A stretch of DNA of 64,000 nucleotides from Clostridium sp. E02 (GTDB lineage: Bacteria > Bacillota > Clostridia > Lachnospirales > Lachnospiraceae), in NCBI RefSeq assembly GCF_003833015.1, contig NZ_RJLQ01000005.1, positions 124,001-188,000 on the forward strand, written 5' to 3'. Positions 25,452-34,934 of this stretch are shown in pieces. The notes beneath the pieces are model-generated. The model was not told the DNA's origin. It searched no databases and was given only the letters and a program-made list of their open reading frames with translations. The position numbers were made by a program, and so were the translations under genes. The first letter of the stretch is position 1; every line of letters begins with the position of its first letter.

Positions 25452-27929
25452 ATGAATGGTTTAATTAAAAAAATCGGAATATTGTCTGCGGTATTTCTAA
25501 TAGCAATCGCAGTTTATTTTATGTGGAATCAGAGGATAATGGAAAAAGATGATACGATGGTCTATACGTCTATGGATGATGCAGCGCTTCCAGTGGTATC
25601 AGTGGATATGTTTGGAAAAACCATGAATGTACTTCATGGTTATAAGCAGGATATGAAGCAGACCGTATCAAGAGAGGCAATCACGGTCTTGCCGTCAGAC
25701 CGTGCCCTTCCCATTCAGATCTCAGAATATCAGGGAACGATAACTGGTATTCGCTATGAGATCCGTAGCTTAGACCTTGACCGGCTTGTGGAACGAACCG
25801 ATATAAAAGACTGGACAAAAGGGGAAGATGGGATCCATGCAACTCTGCCAATCCAGAATTTATTGGCAAAAGACAGAAAATACTTATTGATCCTTACCTT
25901 AGATACACCAGACAACGGGAATCTTTTTTATTATACTCAAATCACTTGGACGGATCAGTCCAATGCTGGGGATATGATTGATTTTGCACTTGATTTTACC
26001 AAGAAGACGTTTGATTATGAACAGGCAAAACAATTGACAACGTATTTGGAAACCAGTACTACAGAGGATAACAGTTCCCTAGGACACGTGACCATACGAT
26101 CCAGTTTTTCACAGCTTACATGGGCTGGTCTTCCGGTAGAACCAGTGGGTGAAATAAAAGCTACTTTAAAAGATCTTGACGGAATCATGTGCAATGTCAA
26201 TCTGGAATATGAAATAAAGCGGGTGAGTGAAAATGGAACCGCTGAATTTTACGAAGTAGAAGATAATTACACCATGAAATGGAATTCCAGACGAATTTAT
26301 CTCATGGATTTTGAACGGAATACCAATCAGATCTTTTCCGGGAACAAAAGTCTGTTTTCTGGAAAACGGATTCTGCTTGGAATCACTAATCCAGATGAGA
26401 TCCAGACCGCAAAGAGTTCAGATAAGAATTGGGTGGCTTATGCTGTAAATCGCGATCTCTGGACCTTTGACCAGAAGAAAAAACATGGCATTAAAATTTT
26501 TTCTTTCCGAAGTGGAGAAGATAACGGACTTCGCAGCGGTTACAATCAGCACGATATCAAGATATTATCGGTAAAAGACAACGGAGATGTGGATTTTTTG
26601 GTTTATGGATACATGAACCGGGGGATTCATGAAGGATGCATGGGGATTGCTATGTATCAATATAGCATTGAAGACAATGCCATAAAGGAGCGCTTTTTCA
26701 CACCAGTTACCCTATCATTTGAACAGTTAAAAGAGGAAGTTGGCCAGCTTTCTCACTTAGGCGAAAATGGAATGCTTTATTTAATGGCAAACCGGTCTGT
26801 TTACGGCATTGATTTAAACAGCAACGAATATATGGTTTTGGCTGATTCCCTATCAGAAGGAGGCTATGCGGTCAGTAGCACACAACGTCATTTTGCGTGG
26901 CAGGAAGGCAGTGACGTATACGGTGCCAGTGGAATTCATTTGATGGATCTTGATGATGGAAGAAAAAAAGAAATCACCGGAGAAGAGGAAAATCGTTACC
27001 GGCCCCTTGGCTTTGTAGGGGATGATTTTGTATACGGGATTGCAAAAGAGGGAGATATCTGGGTACAGAATGGAAGAGTCAAAGATGCCCCTATGGTTCA
27101 GATTCAGATTATGGATCAAAGCGGTAAAATTGTAAAAAAATACGAGCAGCCAGGCACCTATATTGCGGACGTTTCTGTGGAAGATAGCCGAATTCATCTG
27201 ACACAGGTGGTAAGACCCTCCCCTCAGATCTATGCAGATTCCAAACAAGATACCATCGTGTGCAATCAGGAACTGCTTGATGAGGATCTACAGGGGATTG
27301 GCTGGTATGCATCGGAAGATAGAAGAAAGCTTTATTTTGTCCAGTTGAAACAGGAAATAGATAGCAAAAATGTGAAAATTTCCGTCCCGAAGAAAGTGGC
27401 ATACGAAACCACAGAAGTTGTGGAATTAAAAGGAAATAAAAGGAGAAAAGACAATCGGTTTTATGCCTATGGTGGGGGACATTATCTGGGAAGCAGCCAG
27501 AAATTTACCGATGCGATGGAACTTGCATATGAGAAAATGGGAGTTGTAACCGATCACAATCAGCAAATTGTGTGGGATCGGGTCAACCGACCACCCGTGA
27601 AAACAATGAAAGAACCCTTAAAGACGGGAGCCGCTTTTGTACATGGGTTACAGGGCTTTAAAGAAAGCGGGGATACAAGAGAAGGCGTTCTTATGATAGA
27701 TGCCAGGGACTCCACACTGAACCAGATCCTTTCTTTTATCGGACAGGGCTGTCCTGTGGCTGCTTACACTGGAGAAGGGAGTTATGTCCTGCTTTCTGGA
27801 TATGACCAGTATAATGTAACTCTTTACGATCCTGAGACCAGGGAAGTCCGCAAAATGGGTCTAAATGACGCAACTGCTTATTTTACCGGACTGGGAAATG
27901 ACTTTGTCTGTGGGGTAATCAGGGAATAA
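25452..27929 (+). CDS. Large membrane-anchored extracellular protein with C39-like C-terminal fold
   Basis: An 825-residue protein with a single N-terminal membrane anchor (about residues 7-24) and a large external part. The middle region alternates strands with motifs such as GENGMLYLMANRSVYGIDL, suggesting a beta-propeller-like or repeated beta structure. The last about 130 residues resemble a C39-like/papain-like fold: QILSFIGQGCPVAAYTG, then SYVLLSGYDQYNVTLYDP. In C39-like peptidases the position before 'VVLTGYD' is normally the catalytic His; here it is Tyr, so this domain is probably not a peptidase. I recognise no named family. It is followed by murA, suggesting a cell-envelope role. 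Confidence 0.7.
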   Translation: MNGLIKKIGILSAVFLIAIAVYFMWNQRIMEKDDTMVYTSMDDAALPVVSVDMFGKTMNVLHGYKQDMKQTVSREAITVLPSDRALPIQISEYQGTITGIRYEIRSLDLDRLVERTDIKDWTKGEDGIHATLPIQNLLAKDRKYLLILTLDTPDNGNLFYYTQITWTDQSNAGDMIDFALDFTKKTFDYEQAKQLTTYLETSTTEDNSSLGHVTIRSSFSQLTWAGLPVEPVGEIKATLKDLDGIMCNVNLEYEIKRVSENGTAEFYEVEDNYTMKWNSRRIYLMDFERNTNQIFSGNKSLFSGKRILLGITNPDEIQTAKSSDKNWVAYAVNRDLWTFDQKKKHGIKIFSFRSGEDNGLRSGYNQHDIKILSVKDNGDVDFLVYGYMNRGIHEGCMGIAMYQYSIEDNAIKERFFTPVTLSFEQLKEEVGQLSHLGENGMLYLMANRSVYGIDLNSNEYMVLADSLSEGGYAVSSTQRHFAWQEGSDVYGASGIHLMDLDDGRKKEITGEEENRYRPLGFVGDDFVYGIAKEGDIWVQNGRVKDAPMVQIQIMDQSGKIVKKYEQPGTYIADVSVEDSRIHLTQVVRPSPQIYADSKQDTIVCNQELLDEDLQGIGWYASEDRRKLYFVQLKQEIDSKNVKISVPKKVAYETTEVVELKGNKRRKDNRFYAYGGGHYLGSSQKFTDAMELAYEKMGVVTDHNQQIVWDRVNRPPVKTMKEPLKTGAAFVHGLQGFKESGDTREGVLMIDARDSTLNQILSFIGQGCPVAAYTGEGSYVLLSGYDQYNVTLYDPETREVRKMGLNDATAYFTGLGNDFVCGVIRE

Positions 27930-27943
27930 AAAAGTACGTTCTC

Positions 27944-27971
27944 TTTACAAATTCGTAAGATATGTTATAAT
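27944..27971 (+). promoter_or_regulatory. Putative murA promoter
   Basis: TTTACA at 27944-27949 and TATAAT at 27966-27971, 16 bp apart, 65 bp upstream of the murA ATG. Confidence 0.65.
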
Positions 27972-28036
27972 CATTAAAGGTAAATGTAGGAATTTAATGA
28001 TTTTGTAATAGATAACATAATAATTAGAGGTGCGAA

Positions 28037-29329
28037 ATGGAACAATATATTATGAAGGGCGGAAATCCCCTGGTTGGTGAAGTAACCATTGGAGGAGCCA
28101 AAAATGCCGCTTTGGGAATTCTGGCAGCATCAATCATGACAGATGAGGATGTACGGATAGATAATCTCCCAGATGTGAGAGATATTAATGTACTGTTAGA
28201 AGCCATCGAAGAGATCGGTGCGAAGGTTGACCGTATTGACAGACATACGGTTTGTATCAATGGTGGATCCATCGGGGAAGTTTCCGTTGATGATGAATAT
28301 ATACGTAAGATTAGGGCCTCCTATTATTTTATAGGTGCCATGCTTGGAAAATACAAAAGCGCACAGGTACCGCTCCCTGGCGGATGTAATATCGGCAGCA
28401 GACCCATTGACCAGCATTTGAAAGGTTTTCGTGCACTGGGAGCAGATGTACGCATTGAACGTGGTGCTGTCATTGCTCATGCCATTGATTTGGTAGCCAG
28501 TCATATTTATCTTGATGTGGTTAGTGTGGGGGCAACCATTAACATTATGATGGCAGCGACCCTTGCAGAGGGACAAACCATTCTAGAGAACGTAGCGAAA
28601 GAGCCTCATGTAGTTGATGTGGCAAACTTTTTAAATAGCATGGGTGCGAGCATCAAAGGTGCGGGTACAGATACCATCCGGATCAAAGGGGTTAGTAAGC
28701 TCCATGGAACAGAATATTCCATCATCCCGGATCAGATTGAAGCAGGGACCTTTATGTGTGCTGCAGCCATTACCCGAGGTGATGTTATGGTAAAGAATGT
28801 CATACCAAAGCATTTGGAAGCCATTACTGCAAAGCTTCTTGAGATTGGCTGTGAAGTGGCAGAATTCGATGATGCAGTTCGGGTAGTCGGTAAGATGAAC
28901 CAGAAGCACACGGATATAAAGACCCTTCCTTATCCTGGTTTTCCTACGGATATGCAGCCCCAGATGGCAGTTTGTCTGGTACTTGCAGGAGGAACCAGTG
29001 TAGTGACCGAGAGTATCTTTGAAAACCGTTTCCGCTATGTAGATGAGCTATCCCGTATGGGAGCTAATATGAAAGTAGAAGGTAACGTGGCTGTAATTGA
29101 CGGTGTAACCGGTTTGAGCGGAGCCTCCGTGAGTGCCCCAGATCTTCGTGCTGGAGCGGCTTTGGTGATTGCAGGACTGGCATCAGACGGATATACCGTT
29201 GTGGATGAGATTGGTTATATTCAGAGAGGTTATGAATGCTTTGACGAGAAGTTAAAAGGTCTTGGAGCAGTCATAGAAAAAGTTGATTCTGAAAAGGAAG
29301 CACAGAAGTTTAAATTGAAGGTAGGATAG
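28037..29329 (+). CDS. murA: UDP-N-acetylglucosamine 1-carboxyvinyltransferase MurA
   Basis: A 430-residue EPSP-synthase-fold enzyme that transfers enolpyruvate from PEP to UDP-GlcNAc, the first committed step of peptidoglycan synthesis, in the cytoplasm. GGAKNAALGILAAS (from residue 19) holds the Lys/Asn that bind the substrates. Cys117 in PGGCNIGSRPID is the active-site cysteine that fosfomycin modifies, so the enzyme is of the fosfomycin-sensitive Cys type. Length is normal. Clostridia often have two copies; which paralogue this is cannot be told here. Confidence 0.96.
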   Translation: MEQYIMKGGNPLVGEVTIGGAKNAALGILAASIMTDEDVRIDNLPDVRDINVLLEAIEEIGAKVDRIDRHTVCINGGSIGEVSVDDEYIRKIRASYYFIGAMLGKYKSAQVPLPGGCNIGSRPIDQHLKGFRALGADVRIERGAVIAHAIDLVASHIYLDVVSVGATINIMMAATLAEGQTILENVAKEPHVVDVANFLNSMGASIKGAGTDTIRIKGVSKLHGTEYSIIPDQIEAGTFMCAAAITRGDVMVKNVIPKHLEAITAKLLEIGCEVAEFDDAVRVVGKMNQKHTDIKTLPYPGFPTDMQPQMAVCLVLAGGTSVVTESIFENRFRYVDELSRMGANMKVEGNVAVIDGVTGLSGASVSAPDLRAGAALVIAGLASDGYTVVDEIGYIQRGYECFDEKLKGLGAVIEKVDSEKEAQKFKLKVG

Positions 29330-29344
29330 TGGCGGTTCAAACGC

Positions 29345-29373
29345 TTGACAACCTTTTGTATTTGAGGTAATAT
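29345..29373 (+). promoter_or_regulatory. metK promoter
   Basis: A perfect TTGACA (29345-29350) and TAATAT (29368-29373) with 17-bp spacing, about 57 bp before the riboswitch P1 helix. Confidence 0.78.
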
Positions 29374-29430
29374 GTACTTGTAATTAACATATAATATTAA
29401 TTGAATAACAAATGAAAAGTCGTAATATCC

Positions 29431-29552
29431 CTTATTCAGAGTGATGGAGATACAAAGGATCTGTGAAGTCACGGCAACCCCACCTACGTTTATGGCAACA
29501 GCCATTTTGGAGGTTGGAAGGTGCCAACCTGAGCGAGAAATCGAGCAATAAG
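29431..29552 (+). ncRNA. SAM-I (S-box) riboswitch upstream of metK
   Basis: The P1 helix is CTTATT (29431-29436) with AATAAG (29547-29552). The conserved S-box blocks are present in order: AGAGTGATGGAG, GGATCTGTGAAGTCACGGCAACC broken across 29457-29478, and AAGGTGCCAACCTGAGCGAG around 29518-29536. SAM binding would stabilise the aptamer and favour the terminator just downstream, shutting off metK when SAM is plentiful. The 308-bp gap 29330-29637 is filled by promoter, aptamer and expression platform. Confidence 0.94.
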
Positions 29553-29574
29553 AGGATTTGATACAGTTTGAATC

Positions 29575-29604
29575 AAGTCCGCATTGCTGCGGACTTTTCT
29601 TTTC
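29575..29604 (+). terminator. Riboswitch expression-platform terminator
   Basis: AAGTCCGC (29575-29582) pairs with GCGGACTT (29589-29596), followed by TTCTTTTC. The alternative pairing TTGAT (29558-29562) with ATCAA (29572-29576) overlaps the 5' arm and could act in the antiterminated state. Confidence 0.88.
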
Positions 29605-29637
29605 GTTATTCCCCCATGTAAAAAAGGAGGAATTGAC

Positions 29638-30822
29638 ATGGAAAAATTATTATTTACTTCCGAATCGGTAACTGAAGGACATCCAGATAAAATGTGCGAT
29701 CAGATCTCAGATGCCATTCTTGATGAACTGTTAAAGCAGGATCCCATGAGCCGTGTTGCCTGTGAGACTTGTTGTACGACAGGTCTTGTGATGGTTATGG
29801 GCGAGATTACCACTCAGGCTTATGTGGACATTCAGAAGGTGGTACGAGATACCATTCGTGAAATAGGCTATAACCGTTCTATGGGTTTTGACGCAGATGC
29901 TTGCGGTGTGATTGTAACGTTAGATGAGCAGTCTAAGGACATTGCCTTAGGAGTTGATCGTGCGTTGGAAGCAAAAGAAAATAAGATGTCTGATGCTGAA
30001 ATTGATGCCATTGGAGCCGGAGATCAGGGTATGATGTTTGGGTATGCAAGCAATGAAACCGAAGAATATATGCCATATTCCATTGCTCTTGCTCACAAGC
30101 TGGCTCTTCAGCTGACCAAAGTCCGCAAAGATGGCACCTTGACCTATCTTCGCCCAGATGGGAAGACACAGGTAACCGTGGAATACGATGAAGATGGAAA
30201 ACCTTTGCGTCTGGATGCAGTGGTTTTATCCACTCAGCATGATGAGAATGTAACCCAGGATCAGATTCATAAAGATATAAAACAATATGTGTTTGATGCA
30301 ATTCTTCCCGCTGAATTAGTTGATATTAATACGAAATTTTTTGTGAACCCAACCGGTCGTTTTGTAATTGGCGGCCCTCAGGGGGATAGTGGATTAACTG
30401 GTCGTAAGATCATTGTAGATACGTACGGTGGATATGCTCGTCACGGTGGCGGTGCGTTCTCTGGAAAAGACTGCACCAAGGTTGACCGTTCTGCGGCATA
30501 TGCGTCTCGTTATGTAGCGAAGAATATCGTAGCAGCAGGTCTTGCAGACAAGTGTGAGATCCAGTTATCTTATGCCATAGGTGTGGCACATCCGACCTCC
30601 ATTATGGTAGATACCTTTGGGACTGGGAATTTAAACAATGAAAAGTTAGTAGAGATAATTCGAGAGAACTTTGATTTGCGTCCTGCTGGTATTATCAAGA
30701 TGCTTAATCTGCGTCAGCCAATCTACAAACAGACAGCAGCTTACGGACATTTCGGCAGAAATGATTTAGATCTTCCCTGGGAGAAACTAGATAAAGTAGA
30801 AATTCTTAAAAAATATTTATAA
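29638..30822 (+). CDS. metK: S-adenosylmethionine synthetase MetK
   Basis: A 394-residue enzyme making SAM from ATP and methionine. Motifs: [15 protein letters not shown] near the N-terminus (ATP/Mg), [12 protein letters not shown] in the middle, and [20 protein letters not shown] (the glycine-rich P-loop-like motif). The ATG at 29638 has AAAGGAGG; an in-frame upstream codon lies inside the terminator and is rejected. It is controlled by the SAM-I riboswitch directly upstream. Confidence 0.98.
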   Translation: MEKLLFTSESVTEGHPDKMCDQISDAILDELLKQDPMSRVACETCCTTGLVMVMGEITTQAYVDIQKVVRDTIREIGYNRSMGFDADACGVIVTLDEQSKDIALGVDRALEAKENKMSDAEIDAIGAGDQGMMFGYASNETEEYMPYSIALAHKLALQLTKVRKDGTLTYLRPDGKTQVTVEYDEDGKPLRLDAVVLSTQHDENVTQDQIHKDIKQYVFDAILPAELVDINTKFFVNPTGRFVIGGPQGDSGLTGRKIIVDTYGGYARHGGGAFSGKDCTKVDRSAAYASRYVAKNIVAAGLADKCEIQLSYAIGVAHPTSIMVDTFGTGNLNNEKLVEIIRENFDLRPAGIIKMLNLRQPIYKQTAAYGHFGRNDLDLPWEKLDKVEILKKYL

Positions 30823-30831
30823 GAAACTTCC

Positions 30832-30881
30832 AAAAGGCGGGGCAAGTACAACAAAATTGTACGGCTCCGCCTTTTAAATTT
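30832..30881 (+). terminator. Terminator after metK
   Basis: AAAAGGCGG (30832-30840) pairs with CCGCCTTTT (30867-30875). An inner arm, GTACAA with TTGTAC, extends the stem; T/A-rich sequence follows. Confidence 0.87.
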
Positions 30882-30985
30882 TAGAATTGTTTTATAAATT
30901 CTTTCTCCTATGTGTGTTATAATACCTTTACGCAATCAATTCTTTGGTTATGAAATTTTGCTATATGCAGAGGGAGACTAGAAAC

Positions 30986-32482
30986 GTGAAATTTAAATTA
31001 AGAACCCGTCTGGTGATTGCATTTTTGATCATAACGATCGTTCCTCTTACCTTGATTTTCGGGGTAGTATCAGGACTGAGAAACTATCAGATGAAGGCAT
31101 TTCGGAAAGCCTATAATCTAACAGACCGGATTGATCTCCTCTCTAGCAATTCCCTGCAGATTTTTAATCGTCTGATCCGGGAAGAGCAAAAGGATATCAG
31201 GAAGATGCTCCAGACGGAACCAGATCAGTTTAATGATTCCGAATATTTAAAGCAACTAAACCAGAAGCTTTCAACCAAATATGCATATATCATAGTCCGG
31301 AAAGGAGATCAGCTGCTGTTTGATGGAAACAGCCACATCACGGAAGGATTATATAAACAGCTCCCCCATTATGAGGAACTAGATAATTCCATGGAAGGGG
31401 CCATTTATTTAGATGGGGAGACACAACATCTGGTCAAACAAATGGATTTTTTATATTCCGATAACGCAGAGGGAAGCCTATTTATCATATCCAATGTAGA
31501 TGGTTTGCTTCCGGAGATCAAGATCATGGTGGTAGAGATGCTTTTTGCCGTCATAATGATCATTATTTTCACCGACGCCATTCTTATGATGTGGGTTTAC
31601 CGATCCGTGGTAAGTCCTTTGGGGCGATTGCAGGTGGCTGCGAAGAAGATTAGAGACGGGAACTTGGATTTTTCCCTTGAAGTGGAGAATGACGATGAAG
31701 TGGGTCAGCTCTGTCGTGATTTTGAAGAGATGAGGATACGTTTGAAAGAATCGGCAGAAGAAAAGGTTCAGTATGATAAAGAGAACAAAGAGCTGATCAG
31801 CAACATTTCCCATGATTTAAAGACCCCCATTACAGCCATCAAAGGATATGTAGAGGGAATCATGGATGGAGTGGCATCTTCGCCGGAGAAGCTTGACCGG
31901 TATATTCGTACCATCTATCACAAAGCCAACGATATGGACAAACTGATTGATGAGCTGACCTTTTATTCTAAGATAGACACCAATAAGATCCCTTATACGT
32001 TCACGAAAATCAGCGTATCCAATTACTTTAGAGACTGTATTGATGAGGTGGGGCTTGAGATGGAGGCCAGAAACATTGAACTGGGATACTTTAACTATGT
32101 GGATGAAGATGTGGTGGTCATCGCAGATGCGGAACAGATGAGAAGAGTCATTAATAATATTATCAGCAATTCGGTCAAATATATGGATAAGAAGAATGGA
32201 ATCATTAACATTCGAATTAAGGATGTTGGAGATTTTATTCAGGTAGAGATTGAAGATAATGGGAGAGGAATTCAGGCGAAGGATATTGCCAATATTTTTG
32301 ATCGGTTTTACCGAACCGATTCTTCCAGGAATTCTTCCCAGGGAGGAAGTGGAATTGGCCTTTCCATTGTAAAGAAGATTATAGAAGATCATGGTGGAAG
32401 GATTTGGGCAACCAGCAAAGAAGGAATTGGAACTGAGATACATTTTGTATTAAGAAAATACCAGGAGGTTATGCAGGAATGA
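30986..32482 (+). CDS. Sensor histidine kinase with HAMP domain
   Basis: A 498-residue membrane kinase. Two membrane helices (about 8-30 and 181-208) flank an extracellular sensor of about 150 residues. HAMP runs about 205-260. The H-box ISNISHDLKTPITAIKGY gives phospho-acceptor His276. The N box (NNIISNSVKYM), G1 (DNGRGI) and G2 (GGSGIGLSIVKKI) are intact. GAGGGAG precedes a GTG at 30986, giving the start MKFKLRTRL; longer in-frame starts at 30944 lack a site. It overlaps its response regulator by 4 bp. The signal is unknown. Confidence 0.92.
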   Translation: MKFKLRTRLVIAFLIITIVPLTLIFGVVSGLRNYQMKAFRKAYNLTDRIDLLSSNSLQIFNRLIREEQKDIRKMLQTEPDQFNDSEYLKQLNQKLSTKYAYIIVRKGDQLLFDGNSHITEGLYKQLPHYEELDNSMEGAIYLDGETQHLVKQMDFLYSDNAEGSLFIISNVDGLLPEIKIMVVEMLFAVIMIIIFTDAILMMWVYRSVVSPLGRLQVAAKKIRDGNLDFSLEVENDDEVGQLCRDFEEMRIRLKESAEEKVQYDKENKELISNISHDLKTPITAIKGYVEGIMDGVASSPEKLDRYIRTIYHKANDMDKLIDELTFYSKIDTNKIPYTFTKISVSNYFRDCIDEVGLEMEARNIELGYFNYVDEDVVVIADAEQMRRVINNIISNSVKYMDKKNGIINIRIKDVGDFIQVEIEDNGRGIQAKDIANIFDRFYRTDSSRNSSQGGSGIGLSIVKKIIEDHGGRIWATSKEGIGTEIHFVLRKYQEVMQE

Positions 32483-33168
32483 GCAGAATACTGATCGTGG
32501 AAGATGAAGAAAGTATTGCAGAATTAGAGAAAGATTATCTGGAATTAAGCGGATTTGAAGTTGAGATAGAGAACGACGGAGAAAAGGGCCTGTTAAAAGG
32601 AATTCATGAGGACTTTGATCTGGTAATCTTAGATCTTATGCTTCCTGGAATCGATGGTTTTGAAATATGCAGAAAGATCCGGGAAGTAAAAAATACTCCT
32701 ATTATCATGGTATCTGCAAAGAAAGAAGACATAGATAAGATCCGGGGATTAGGACTTGGTGCCGATGATTATATGACAAAGCCTTTTTCTCCCAGTGAGA
32801 TGGTTGCCCGTGTGAAGGCGCATCTGGCACGGTACGAACGATTGATTGGGAGTGGGACACCGGATAATGAGATCATTGAAATCCGAGGTCTTAAGGTTGA
32901 TAAGACAGCCAGACGGGTGTGGATCAATGGGGAAGAAAAGAACTTCACCACCAAAGAATTTGATCTTTTGACGTTTCTGGCACAGAATCCAAATCATGTT
33001 TATACCAAAGAAGAACTTTTTAATAAAATATGGGATATGGAATCCATCGGGGATATCGCCACGGTTACGGTTCATATCAAAAAGATCCGGGAAAAGATCG
33101 AATTCAACACGGCAAAACCACAGTACATTGAAACCATATGGGGTGTCGGTTATCGGTTTAAAGTATAA
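32479..33168 (+). CDS. OmpR/PhoB-family response regulator
   Basis: A 229-residue two-domain regulator. The receiver domain has phospho-acceptor Asp52 (VILDLMLPG) and the conserved Lys in DDYMTKPFS; the C-terminal winged helix (residues about 130-228) ends in ETIWGVGYRF. It is paired with the upstream kinase by an ATGA overlap. Target genes are unknown; the next gene, 12 bp downstream, is likely co-transcribed. Confidence 0.94.
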   Translation: MSRILIVEDEESIAELEKDYLELSGFEVEIENDGEKGLLKGIHEDFDLVILDLMLPGIDGFEICRKIREVKNTPIIMVSAKKEDIDKIRGLGLGADDYMTKPFSPSEMVARVKAHLARYERLIGSGTPDNEIIEIRGLKVDKTARRVWINGEEKNFTTKEFDLLTFLAQNPNHVYTKEELFNKIWDMESIGDIATVTVHIKKIREKIEFNTAKPQYIETIWGVGYRFKV

Positions 33169-33180
33169 GGACGGGAACCA

Positions 33181-33939
33181 ATGAAAGAGAAATTATATGA
33201 AATTCCTCTCAATGATGCCATGGATGCCAAAGAGGAGTGCCCATTCTGTTATCTGGAACGAAAGACAGAAGAAGAACTTATGGATTTTGTACTAGGCTCT
33301 TGTGCTTCTTATATGGAACGAGATACCAGAGAGAATACAGACCGGTCCGGATTTTGCCGAACCCACGAGAAAAAGATGTTTGAGTACGGCAATGCGCTGG
33401 GCAATGGCTGGATATTAAAGACTTATTATAAAAAACTGATTTTGGAAATGAAAGAAGAATTCAAAAATTATTCACCAGCAAAGAATTCCCTAAAAGATCG
33501 CCTTACAGGGAGAAAAAAGGAAGGAAATTCTGTCTGCCAGTGGATTGAGGAGAAGGAAAAGACCTGCTATATCTGTGATCGATTTACGGAAAATTATAAC
33601 CGGTATGTAGAGGCGTTTTTTAATTTGTACAAAAAAGATACTAACTTTTCCAATAAAATAAAGCAGAGCAAGGGCTTTTGTCTCCATCATTTTAAGGATC
33701 TTTTAAAAGGAGCGGACCGATATTTAAGCAGCAAGGACCGGGAAACATTTTATCCCCTTGTCTTTTCGCTTATGGAACAGAATATGGAACGGATTTCGGG
33801 TGATATTGACTGGTTTATCGAAAAGTTTGATTATTTAAACCGGGATGCAGACTGGAAACAATCAAAAGATGCAGTTCCACGGGGGATGCAAAAAATACGC
33901 GGTGGATACCCTTCGGACCCTTCCTATAAATTAAGATAA
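33181..33939 (+). CDS. DUF6062-like cysteine-containing protein, function unknown
   Basis: A 252-residue cytoplasmic protein with two C-x2-C pairs (CPFC near residue 20 and CYIC near 124) plus other Cys/His such as FCRTHEKKMF and FCLHHFKDLL. The layout suggests a duplicated metal-binding unit of about 100 residues: Cys pair, then a later CxxH. This matches what I remember of DUF6062 proteins of Clostridia. It is the third gene of the two-component operon. No biochemical role is known to me. Confidence 0.7.
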   Translation: MKEKLYEIPLNDAMDAKEECPFCYLERKTEEELMDFVLGSCASYMERDTRENTDRSGFCRTHEKKMFEYGNALGNGWILKTYYKKLILEMKEEFKNYSPAKNSLKDRLTGRKKEGNSVCQWIEEKEKTCYICDRFTENYNRYVEAFFNLYKKDTNFSNKIKQSKGFCLHHFKDLLKGADRYLSSKDRETFYPLVFSLMEQNMERISGDIDWFIEKFDYLNRDADWKQSKDAVPRGMQKIRGGYPSDPSYKLR

Positions 33940-34788
33940 AAGGGAATGATTCAAACGTTTAAATTGCCCGGGGGTGTAACCGGTGGTTTGACGGAAGGTC
34001 CGTATAAAGTTTGAGTAATCGTTAAAGCCGGACAGATGGCAGGCTTCTGCGACCGTATGACCCTCCGTAAGGAGTTCCTTAGCAAAGGCGACCCTTTTTA
34101 CGACGATATATTGAAAGATAGTGCTTTGTGTCTCGGATTTGAATAAATGACTGATATAATATTTGTCCAGAGAAAGAGCATCAGCGATGGAACTTAGCGT
34201 CATTGATTCTGTTAAGTGAACATCAATGTAATTCATAATAGTCTGGGTACGGTGTGGCTTGGGTGTGAATTTTGAAAATCCAGTTTTCTGCCAGGCCCGG
34301 TTGATTAAAATAAGAATCTGAATTAAAGTAGTGACCGCTGTTAAGTCGTTTCCGTATAAACAGTGGTTTTTTTTGGTATCCTGTAGGATGTGTGCCATTG
34401 CAATCAATTGGTCACACTCTTGGCTTGAGAGCTGAACCAGATTGTTTTTTGCAGGATCCCGATTAAAACAATCCAAAAGATTGGTGGCAGTTGTTGAGTA
34501 AGGTTGAATGAAATAAGGTTCCACGTGAATGACCAGTCGGGTAAAGGCTTGGTTCTTTAGATTAATTGCCTTATGAATCTCTCGATTGGAAAAAAGAATT
34601 AAATTGCCAGGTTTCATATCATAACGGGAATTTTCTACATAGTACTGGATCTGCCCGTCTAAGAGCAAGTAGATCTCATGACTGTTATGCATATGAAAAT
34701 CTACATTTCCAGCTACCTTACTTGTAGTAAAATCACATATATAGGGCTCTGTAATCTCATTGTAGTTGTAACTTCTGCTTTTTTTCAT
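33931..34788 (-). CDS. AraC-family regulator with cupin sensor
   Basis: A 285-residue protein. The N-terminal cupin (about 20-110; VDFHMHNSHEIYLLLDGQ) binds a small molecule, typically a sugar. The C-terminal pair of helix-turn-helix motifs (about 185-280; MTLSSIADALSLDKYYISHL and VAEACHLSGFNDYSNFIRTF) binds DNA. It diverges from two Gfo/Idh/MocA genes and an isomerase, which it probably activates. A symmetric operator candidate lies in the divergent region. Its 3' end overlaps the DUF6062-like gene by 9 bp, tail to tail. Confidence 0.92.
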   Translation of the reverse strand: MKKSRSYNYNEITEPYICDFTTSKVAGNVDFHMHNSHEIYLLLDGQIQYYVENSRYDMKPGNLILFSNREIHKAINLKNQAFTRLVIHVEPYFIQPYSTTATNLLDCFNRDPAKNNLVQLSSQECDQLIAMAHILQDTKKNHCLYGNDLTAVTTLIQILILINRAWQKTGFSKFTPKPHRTQTIMNYIDVHLTESMTLSSIADALSLDKYYISHLFKSETQSTIFQYIVVKRVAFAKELLTEGHTVAEACHLSGFNDYSNFIRTFRQTTGYTPGQFKRLNHSLLS

Positions 34789-34807
34789 TACGCTCTCCTC
34801 AAATAAA

Positions 34808-34848
34808 CAATTTGCGCATGTATTTAGTCAATATACGCAAACAAATTG
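34808..34848. promoter_or_regulatory. Extended dyad between the AraC regulator and the dehydrogenase operon
   Basis: CAATTTG (34808-34814) and CAAATTG (34842-34848), and GTAT (34820-34823) and ATAC (34833-34836), share the same centre at 34828. Thirteen of 20 base pairs across the dyad match. A TATAAT at 34863-34868 for the dehydrogenase operon has no good -35, as is common for activator-dependent promoters. This is a likely operator for the AraC protein; not proven. Confidence 0.5.
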
Positions 34849-34934
34849 CGTTAAAATTAGTATATAATAAACAGATCAAAGAAACAAGAGAAAGAACAGC
34901 AAATAGGAACAACAAGAAGAAAAGGGGACATACC

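Noticed and set aside
31817-32443. 208-residue minus-strand open frame in the histidine kinase
   Set aside because: Antisense to conserved kinase motifs, with low-complexity composition and no ribosome site.
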